Shown: positions 59,501 through 64,000 of the stretch, piece by piece
How the letters are laid out: each line of letters starts with the position of its first letter
How positions within the stretch are numbered: position 1 is the first letter of the stretch
Assembly (NCBI GenBank): GCA_018398765.1
Contig: JAHBMJ010000001.1
Span: 138,909-202,908 of the forward strand
Direction: 5' to 3'
Source of the DNA: Chromera velia
Lineage: Eukaryota > Sar > Chromeraceae
DNA: 64,000 bases
The notes under the pieces: generated by a model
Database searches by the model: none
What the model was told of the DNA's origin: nothing
Seen by the model: only the letters and a program-made list of their open reading frames with translations
Made by a program: the position numbers and the translations under genes

Positions 59501-62500
59501 GCACGCACAAGAGAACCCTCCATCGGAATTCGTGCAGGTGGCGTGCATGTTGCAGTTGTGGGAGTTGTCGGAGCACTCGTCAATATCTGCAGCTAGTATG
59601 CACGATCGAGCTTCCTTCCATGCATGTTAGCTGAGTCGCCGAACATCTCCCAGTGCCACTTTTTCCTAAAGGATTGGAAATATGTGGAAAAACTCAGACA
59701 TGGTGCGCATGAAGTCTTTGATGTGCTGAAAATCCACGAAGACTACCTGTACAAACTTTTGCCCTGTAAAACAATAAGCCATAACCACAGTCTGCCCACC
59801 ACAAGCCTTCTGCTGAGTTTCTCTTTGTATGACAAAATCCCCCCCTCATCAATCGGCTCTGTTTTTCAGGCATTCCTGCCGTCTGTCTCACGTCAGTGCC
59901 TGAATGTTTATCCATTCGCTTACCGTCGCGTCTCCATCCACAGACGCAAAGAATGCCTGTCTGATGAAAGGATTGCTGGCGACCCAACGCATTTTGTATA
60001 TATATTGTGCAACGAGCACTCACCGACCTGAGCACGCTCCCCCGTCCACTGGGCATGTGTACCCAGGCTCCTCCTGTCCGTTGGAGTCACACCCGTCTCC
60101 ACTCTGGGCGTTCCCGTCGTCGCACTCCTCGTCTCCGGCCACGTGCCCGTCTCCCACCACGGCTGCAGGTAGTTGCAGAGACAGACAGAGAGAAAGAGTA
60201 TTCATAGCGAGTAAGGGTGATCAGTGAAGGAACACTTTAATTTCTGTCGGGAAGGAGAGCATCAGATTGGTAGGGAGACGAGGCTTTTGTCTTACCGGGG
60301 CCTTCTTTCACTTGACCTCTGTACATGCACTTCTTTGTATTCCTCCCAAATAGACCCAGGAGGCTGACTCACTTTGACATTCTGTGCCTGTCGCCTTGGA
60401 GCCGTCGCTGGTGGTGTCGCTCCACCCGTTCTTGCACGCGCACGAGAACGACCCCATGGAGCTTGTGCACACGGAATTCGGGACGTCGCAGTTGTGGCTG
60501 CCCCCTTGGCACTCGTTGATGTCTGCAAACAAGTAGCTCGAAAAAACAAAGTAAAACAGAGGATAAAAGGAAGGAGAGAAAGAGACTGGGGAAATCAGGA
60601 ATGAGCGGCTCGAGGTTGAAGACAGACTGACCTCACACGAAAAAATCACAGCGTTTAAAAAACAACAACAGTATTGAACATGCCAAGCAGCTCACCCGTG
60701 CAAGTATGGCCATCTCCAGAATAGCCGGTGTTGCACGCGCACTCGTAGCGTCCTCCCGATGGCGGCAGATTTGTGCAGGTGGCCTTTGTAGAGCACGTGT
60801 GCTTCGGGTCGTTGTCGTCACACTCATTCAGGTCTGCACAGGGCGAGAAACAGAAAAAAACAATGAACACGGCTGCAAGCATTATCCGATGGTAGTACCA
60901 ATATGTGTAGAAGAAAAAGACATGCAAGGGAACAGATGTGTTCCCGATGTTCAAAAGTGGAGCAGAAAGTTGCAGCCTGCCTGTCTGCACACTCACCCGT
61001 GCACACAGAAGGCTCCCCCGTGCACGTCCACCCCTCTTCTATTTGACCGTTGTGGCAACCGTCTTCTGCATCTGTGTCTCCGTCGTCGCAGTTTTCGTCT
61101 CCAACAATCTTGCCGTCTCCGTGGATTTCTGCAAGCAGACAGCCACATCTCGAATGCATCTGAGCGCTCCACTACAATTGAACATCTGGAACCACTTTTC
61201 ATTCATTCATGCAACGCTGAGTTTCGAGTCCTGTCTCTCAGTGGAAGGATGATTGAGGAAGTTGTTTCTGCTGTGCCGCTTCTTTGGTGCATGAGAGACA
61301 GAGCTGAGACTGGGCAAGACTGCCGACTGACCAGTGCACGGTTCACAGACAGTAGGACAGGTCCACCCAGACTCGATCTTGTGGGCAGCGCTGCAGCCGT
61401 CTCCGTTTTGGCTGCTTCTGTCGGTGCACTTTTCGGGACCCACCAGCAGGCAGTCGTCGAGGATCGCTGCGAGAATGCATGAAGGAGGATCTCCGGGAGT
61501 TTTCCGAACAAGAACAGAGGAGATTCAGACAGAGACAGAAAGGTCGGAAGGAAGAAGCAAAGAGAGACATACACAAACAGACAAGCAGAATGAATTAAGC
61601 ACAGTAAGAGGAAGAAAGCGGAAGACAGAAAGAATGAAGAAAAGGAAGAACAACCGCGAGAGGCAACGACCGGACAACGCAACAGAAGGAGTGAGACAGA
61701 GAGACAGGTACTAGGGGAAACCAGACAGCAGCCATGCTAAGCCTGTATCTAAGAAAGGGCAAACTCACGATGACACTCCCCGCCGTTCTGAGGACACGTC
61801 CATCCCGTCTCCGTCTGACAGGTACTGGAGCACCCGTCTCCGCTTTCGGTGTCGCCATCGTCGCAGGTCTCGTCCCCGTGTAGCTCGCTGTCTCCGCATA
61901 CCTCTGCAAGGAGATCCAAAAAAAGTATCCTTCCTGAGTTTACTCTCTTCTTTTTCTGTTCTTCACGTATACATGCGATTTGTGTGTCGGTACTCCTCTG
62001 ACAATCAATGCCAAGAAGCCCACAATGAAATAAAATGCTGTTACATCCGAAAACACCGCATTAGCTGTGAAGACAGCTTGGCCCGAACGAACGAATATCG
62101 ATGCTCTAGCTCTCACATACGCACGCACCTGTACAGGGTGATCCCGCGTTCAGGCACTCCCACCCGTCTTCCGGCTGTCCCTCAGAATCACATCCGTCTC
62201 CACTCACAGCGTTACCGTCATCGCACTTTTCGTCTCCGACAATCTCCCCGTCTCCGATGATCTCTGCAAGGAGTAGGCAATGAGGTCACGGCCGTATGAA
62301 TTTCTTTCACAAATTCTGAATGAGAAAGCTCTCAAACTCCTCACGACTTTACAGCAACACTAAATGAAATGGAAAGGCTGGAGAAGTTTCATGAAGCCTT
62401 TGAGGACCGTACGCCAACAGATCTGCAGATAATCTCGTGACTCACATCCACGAAACGTCCACTCACTCACGTACCTTCACAAGGCCCGCACACAGTGGGG

Positions 62501-64000
62501 CAGTCCCACCCTGTCTCGATAGAGTGCGTACTGCTGCACCCGTCTCCGTCCATCCGGTTACCGTCAGTGCATCTCTCTGAGCCCACAAGGAGACAATCGT
62601 CCCATTTGGCTGCAGAGAAGCACGTACAGCAAAGCAAAAAACAATTTGCTCACTTACAGACAGATCATCCGAGGACCCACATTCAAATGAACACCCCCAG
62701 CACAATACATGCATATATTTTCATACAGAATAAAATAAATAAATAGAATAAATAAATGAATGCATTCAAATCGACTCCCTGAGCACAAACAGGGAAATTG
62801 TGAGAAGACTTTGGGTTCAATTTATGTGCACGGAAACATCTTTCCAATCCCTCTAGTTCGAGTTCAAGTCGCGCATGCATCAGATGCCCTCCCTGCATGC
62901 CTGCGGGTCCGTCTATGTGACTCACGTGAGCACTCTCCTCCCCTCGGCAGGCAGGGAGAGCAGCGGTAGTCAACCACCCCGTACTTGTACGTGTACCGAC
63001 AGGGATCCCCTCCGATCGTGTTGGCCATCGGCAGAATACACTGGTTCTTCCCATTGCAAGAAGACCGCGCGTACTCAGTCACATCCAGGTGGCAGGTGAT
63101 GTCTGTGAGGTGTCCCCCCCGGTAGAAGGGGCACGTGACTCTGTCGTTGCGGCCGTACCACGCCTCTGTCACAGCGATCACCTGGCCAGGGGGACACGTG
63201 AGGGGGTTCCAGCAATCGCCAACTGCAGCCCCGCACTGATTCCGGTGGGCGGGGTGGGTCTCGCAGATGATCGTCTCCTTCTCCGTGACTGCAGGAATGC
63301 AAAGATCCACACAAACAGACGCAGACAGTCCAAACGTACCCAAACGCTCAACCATAGAGATGCCTACAGAGAGATGAGTCAGAAAACTACACTGCTCGAA
63401 AAGATCCGACAGTCATCGACTCACATGAACAGTCGCCAGCTGTCACGGGACAGTTCCATCCTTCCTCAAGCGCACACGTGTTTGAGCATCCGTCGCCACT
63501 CTGTGTGTCCCCGTCGTCGCATGACTCGGATCCTGCCATCCACCCGTCTCCACAGGTTGCTGCGCTCAAATGAAATTGGGAAAGGAGGTGGAAGGATTCG
63601 AATGCCAAAAACTGCCTATCGGGGCACAAACTTCATGCGCACACCCCATTCTGACAATCTTCCATGAAGACCCTGCAGCGACTGGACCTTTTTTCAAGAA
63701 GATGATCGATTTCAGACTGATAAGGAGATGCCTTCGCAGAGGGAAATCGGAAAGAAGCACGACCCTCGATCCTTTGACCGATACCAGCGCACGAATCAAA
63801 AGAGCCAGCGGACCTGCACAGGACAACCCGTTTCCCTGCCATCCCAGCTGGCAGGCACAGCTGAAACTTCCATCTGAGTTCGTGCACGTCGCCTGAGCGT
63901 CACAAGTGTGCGCATTGGAGGTACACTCGTCGATGTCTGCAGAGACGATTCGCGTCATGAACAAGTAGACGGACAAAACGCATTACCTGTACATTGCAAA
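26296..64000 (-). CDS. Giant modular surface receptor: EGF / DUF4215 / SUEL lectin / GPS / single TM (5' end outside window)
   Basis: At least 92 exons on the minus strand encode about 5,430 residues in this window, and a partial exon at 63987-64000 shows the gene continues upstream. Each module exon (120-150 bp, phase 1-1, length divisible by three) encodes one calcium-binding-type EGF (D-I/V/L-N/D-E-C starts) or one DUF4215 repeat (GDG..xGDE.CDDGN..xGDGC..xG..EDGW.C). One 363-bp exon encodes a SUEL-type lectin. The four last exons carry a membrane-proximal region, the GPS motif, one transmembrane helix and the tail. Nearly all introns end TGCAG. No premature stop or frame break was found, so the gene looks functional. 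The architecture suggests a type I membrane adhesin or receptor with a calcium-dependent, disulfide-rich ectodomain. That all exons belong to one transcript is inferred from uninterrupted phase, order and spacing; two adjacent genes cannot be excluded without RNA data. Confidence 0.85.
29748..30017 (-). CDS. Receptor exon: membrane-proximal helical segment
   Basis: 270 bp, phase 0-0: [20 protein letters not shown]...[19 protein letters not shown]. Probably alpha-helical, like the segment upstream of GPS in GAIN- or REJ-containing receptors. Acceptor CGCAG at 30018-30022, donor ATG|GTCAGC at 29747. Confidence 0.75.
30191..30613 (-). CDS. Receptor exon: extracellular beta-rich segment
   Basis: 423 bp, phase 0-0: [23 protein letters not shown]..., then two cysteines in a [13 protein letters not shown] stretch and a basic patch [18 protein letters not shown] resembles a strand of a fibronectin-III-like or REJ-like fold, but no family is called. 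Donor AGGCAG|GTCCCC at 30190. Confidence 0.7.
30881..31158 (-). CDS. Receptor exon: start of membrane-proximal region, phase switch 1 to 0
   Basis: 278 bp. It enters in phase 1 ([13 protein letters not shown]) and leaves in phase 0 (RILPIL|GTCAGC), so this is the exon where the cassette phase ends. No cysteines and no EGF or DUF4215 features; [21 protein letters not shown] suggests a beta-sandwich. It cannot be shuffled without a frame change, unlike the upstream cassettes. Confidence 0.7.
31406..33290 (-). CDS. Receptor exon block A (6 divergent EGF and DUF4215 cassettes)
   Basis: Exons, low to high coordinate: 31406-31528 EGF ([13 protein letters not shown]); 31693-31812 EGF-like without the DxxEC start ([23 protein letters not shown]); 32019-32162 EGF with a longer middle loop ([15 protein letters not shown]); 32461-32595 DUF4215 ([24 protein letters not shown]); 32808-32933 EGF ([14 protein letters not shown]); 33153-33290 DUF4215 ([26 protein letters not shown]). 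These membrane-proximal cassettes are the most divergent, so they are probably the oldest part of the array. Confidence 0.8.
33376..33414 (-). pseudogene. Partial copy of the 5' edge of DUF4215 exon 33153-33290
   Basis: The bases GGGGCGATGATGCCGTCTCC and the following acceptor are repeated from 33264-33296 with two changes. In gene sense it reads [10 protein letters not shown] after a TGCAG acceptor and then stops matching. It lies in the intron upstream of the intact exon and has no donor, so it is an exon fragment. Confidence 0.7.
33732..35719 (-). CDS. Receptor exon block B (6 cassettes, one shortened)
   Basis: 33732-33872 EGF ([14 protein letters not shown]); 34100-34231 EGF ([13 protein letters not shown]); 34523-34663 DUF4215 ([24 protein letters not shown]); 34937-35071 DUF4215 W-type ([23 protein letters not shown]); 35298-35417 shortened DUF4215 (120 bp) that starts DVLNEGDGC and lacks the first CGDG..G.E.CDDG half; 35576-35719 DUF4215 V-type ([18 protein letters not shown]). 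All keep phase 1. Confidence 0.8.
35969..37656 (-). CDS. Receptor exon block C (5 cassettes; partial H-L-Q-V block)
   Basis: 35969-36115 EGF Q-type ([12 protein letters not shown], long C5-C6 loop ending GTECQ); 36284-36421 EGF L-type ([15 protein letters not shown]); 36613-36744 DUF4215 H-type ([25 protein letters not shown]); 37060-37194 DUF4215 W-type ([17 protein letters not shown]); 37516-37656 DUF4215 C-type with an insert ([10 protein letters not shown]). In protein order 36744 down to 35576 (the last in block B) reads H-L-Q-V, a truncated copy of the six-exon block. Confidence 0.85.
37950..42153 (-). CDS. Receptor exon block D (13 cassettes, W-I-C triplet array)
   Basis: 37950-38084 (I-like), 38342-38473 EGF, 38676-38810 I, 38986-39120 W, 39302-39436 C, 39619-39753 I, 39919-40053 W, 40297-40431 C, 40594-40740 I, 40898-41032 W, 41304-41438 C, 41655-41789 I, 42019-42153 W. 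All but 38342 are DUF4215. W starts .DDCLLVG, I starts EI.GDG.I.GDEECDD, C starts VCGDG..LG.ETCDDGD and ends SRE. In protein order this is W-I-C three times, then W-I. The I exon 40594-40740 is 147 bp, with extra residues [10 protein letters not shown] before the last cysteine. Confidence 0.85.
38095..38190. repeat. Imperfect intronic tandem repeat (about 24 bp)
   Basis: AAAGACAGAGACAGATCAAA-type units repeat about four times in the intron upstream (gene sense) of exon 37950-38084. Confidence 0.7.
42483..47992 (-). CDS. Receptor exon block E (16 cassettes)
   Basis: 42483-42617 C, 42804-42926 S (EGF), 43180-43314 V, 43522-43671 Q, 43889-44026 L, 44192-44323 H, 44521-44643 S, 44784-44918 V, 45039-45188 Q, 45399-45536 L, 45839-45970 H, 46206-46340 W, 46492-46626 C, 47130-47264 C, 47462-47596 I, 47858-47992 W. 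In protein order: W-I-C-C-W, then H-L-Q-V-S (lacking its C exon), then H-L-Q-V-S-C. The 503-bp intron 46627-47129 lies between the two adjacent C exons and is where an I or W exon may have been lost. Confidence 0.85.
48162..55120 (-). CDS. Receptor exon block F (18 cassettes, three six-exon blocks)
   Basis: 48162-48296 C, 48544-48666 S, 48793-48927 V, 49246-49395 Q, 49553-49690 L, 49972-50115 T, 50308-50442 C, 50667-50789 S, 51358-51492 V, 51713-52115 Q (interrupted by the N gap; 150 bp once the duplicated overlap is discounted), 52386-52523 L, 52688-52831 T, 53013-53147 C, 53392-53514 S, 53974-54108 V, 54317-54466 Q, 54645-54782 L, 54989-55120 H. In protein order: H-L-Q-V-S-C, T-L-Q-V-S-C, T-L-Q-V-S-C. 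The V exons at 48793 and 53974 encode the same peptide. Confidence 0.88.
48947..49045. repeat. 28-bp intronic minisatellite, three units and a partial fourth
   Basis: The unit starts AGACAGAAGCGGAAAGATCA and is 28 bp long. It lies in the intron just upstream (in gene sense) of a V-type exon. The paralogous intron near 54120-54160 has a single, diverged AGAAGCAAAAACTTCATT copy. Confidence 0.85.
50788..50930. repeat. ATTC microsatellite with a partial copy of an exon edge
   Basis: (CATT)n runs at 50793-50830 and 50843-50860 abut the acceptor of the S exon 50667-50789. At about 50885-50908 a second copy of the first exon bases plus acceptor (GTGCACTCATTCACATCTGC on the plus strand) occurs inside the intron. 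Confidence 0.7.
51821..52001. other. Assembly gap (181 N), probably an unmerged contig overlap
   Basis: The 72 bases before the gap (51749-51820) are repeated exactly right after it (52002-52073). Removing gap and repeat leaves one Q-type EGF exon of exactly 150 bp (108 + 42), the length of all its paralogues but one. The gap is therefore likely artificial and the true sequence shorter by 253 bp. Confidence 0.85.
55491..62609 (-). CDS. Receptor exon block G (20 cassettes)
   Basis: 55491-55625 W, 56009-56143 C, 56385-56519 I, 56761-56895 W, 57081-57215 C, 57505-57627 S, 57738-57872 V, 58171-58320 Q, 58516-58653 L (GC donor), 58844-58987 T, 59180-59314 C, 59464-59586 S, 60028-60162 V, 60373-60522 Q, 60696-60833 L, 60997-61128 H, 61332-61466 W, 61769-61903 C, 62129-62263 I, 62475-62609 W. 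In protein order: W-I-C-W, H-L-Q-V-S-C, T-L-Q-V-S-C, W-I-C-W. Introns 55121-55490, 55626-56008 and 59587-60027 exceed 300 bp and hold nothing recognisable. Confidence 0.88.
62926..63288 (-). CDS. Receptor exon: SUEL-type (galactose-binding) lectin domain
   Basis: The 363-bp exon (phase 1-1) reads [19 protein letters not shown]..., then [21 protein letters not shown], then [19 protein letters not shown]. The pattern ..A.YGR.D...C......C and D.C....KYL..Y.C is that of SUEL/rhamnose-binding lectins, which bind terminal galactose or rhamnose. Eight or more cysteines. It ends with GGECSRE, the same tail as the C-type DUF4215 cassettes, so the exon end was built on that cassette's splice border. 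It is the only lectin in the window. Confidence 0.85.
63425..64000 (-). CDS. Receptor exons at the right edge: DUF4215, EGF, partial exon
   Basis: 63425-63559 is DUF4215 ([28 protein letters not shown]). 63814-63936 is a calcium-binding-type EGF ([15 protein letters not shown]). 63987-64000 is the 3' end of another exon (..CTG with donor CAG|GTAATG), showing that the gene continues upstream. Confidence 0.85.

Noticed and set aside
35966-63929. Repeated direct units that might suggest a CRISPR or satellite array
   Set aside because: The units are exon cassettes in one frame with splice sites and disulfide patterns; spacing is irregular and there are no short unique spacers.
26296-64000. Many separate small EGF genes on the minus strand
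   Set aside because: No start codons with signal peptides, stops or poly-A signals occur between cassettes; every exon joins the next in phase 1.

Overview
The window reads as nuclear DNA of an intron-rich, repeat-rich eukaryote. Spliceosomal introns (GT-AG, one GC-AG) are everywhere, there is no operon structure, and a large surface receptor with EGF, DUF4215 (Myxococcus-type cysteine-rich), SUEL-lectin and GPS modules sits beside decayed retroelements and long microsatellites. A free-living protist is my best guess; a chromerid-type alveolate would fit, but this is inference from general character, not from a marker gene.

Left edge (1-1020): the start of a minus-strand gene for a secreted cysteine-rich protein, two exons visible, running off the contig. 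1021-3500 holds no gene I can support. About 3.5-7.8 kb is a broken plus-strand LINE-like element whose reverse transcriptase carries a YMDD box and which ends in a C-x-C...H motif and a possible restriction-like endonuclease. 7.8-10.6 kb is AT-rich spacer with TCTG microsatellites. 10.65-18.5 kb is a plus-strand non-LTR retrotransposon with ORF1, an APE-type endonuclease, a YADD reverse transcriptase, a C-C-H-C motif and RNase H. Its ORF2 stays in one frame for 6.4 kb despite 12 stops. 18.5-26.3 kb is a repeat zone: a 350-bp repeat in two copies, a pair of about 400-bp inverted arms 4.5 kb apart with TA/TGACA ends, and a 740-bp TTTC tract.

Right 59% (26296-64000+): one minus-strand gene of at least 92 exons entering from beyond the right edge. 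Every module exon is a phase 1-1 cassette of 120-150 bp encoding one EGF or one DUF4215 module; one 363-bp cassette encodes a SUEL-type lectin. The visible coding sequence totals about 16.3 kb (about 5,430 residues). The last four exons switch to phase 0 and encode a membrane-proximal region, a GPS autoproteolysis motif with canonical HL-T, one transmembrane helix and a tail of about 600 residues.

The cassettes follow a higher-order grammar: a six-exon block (H or T)-L-Q-V-S-C occurs about seven times and a three-exon block W-I-C about six times. Near-identical introns in paralogous blocks show that some duplications are recent. The protein looks like an adhesin or receptor that grows by exon-block duplication. 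The 181-N gap at 51821-52001 is almost certainly an unmerged 72-bp contig overlap inside a single exon.
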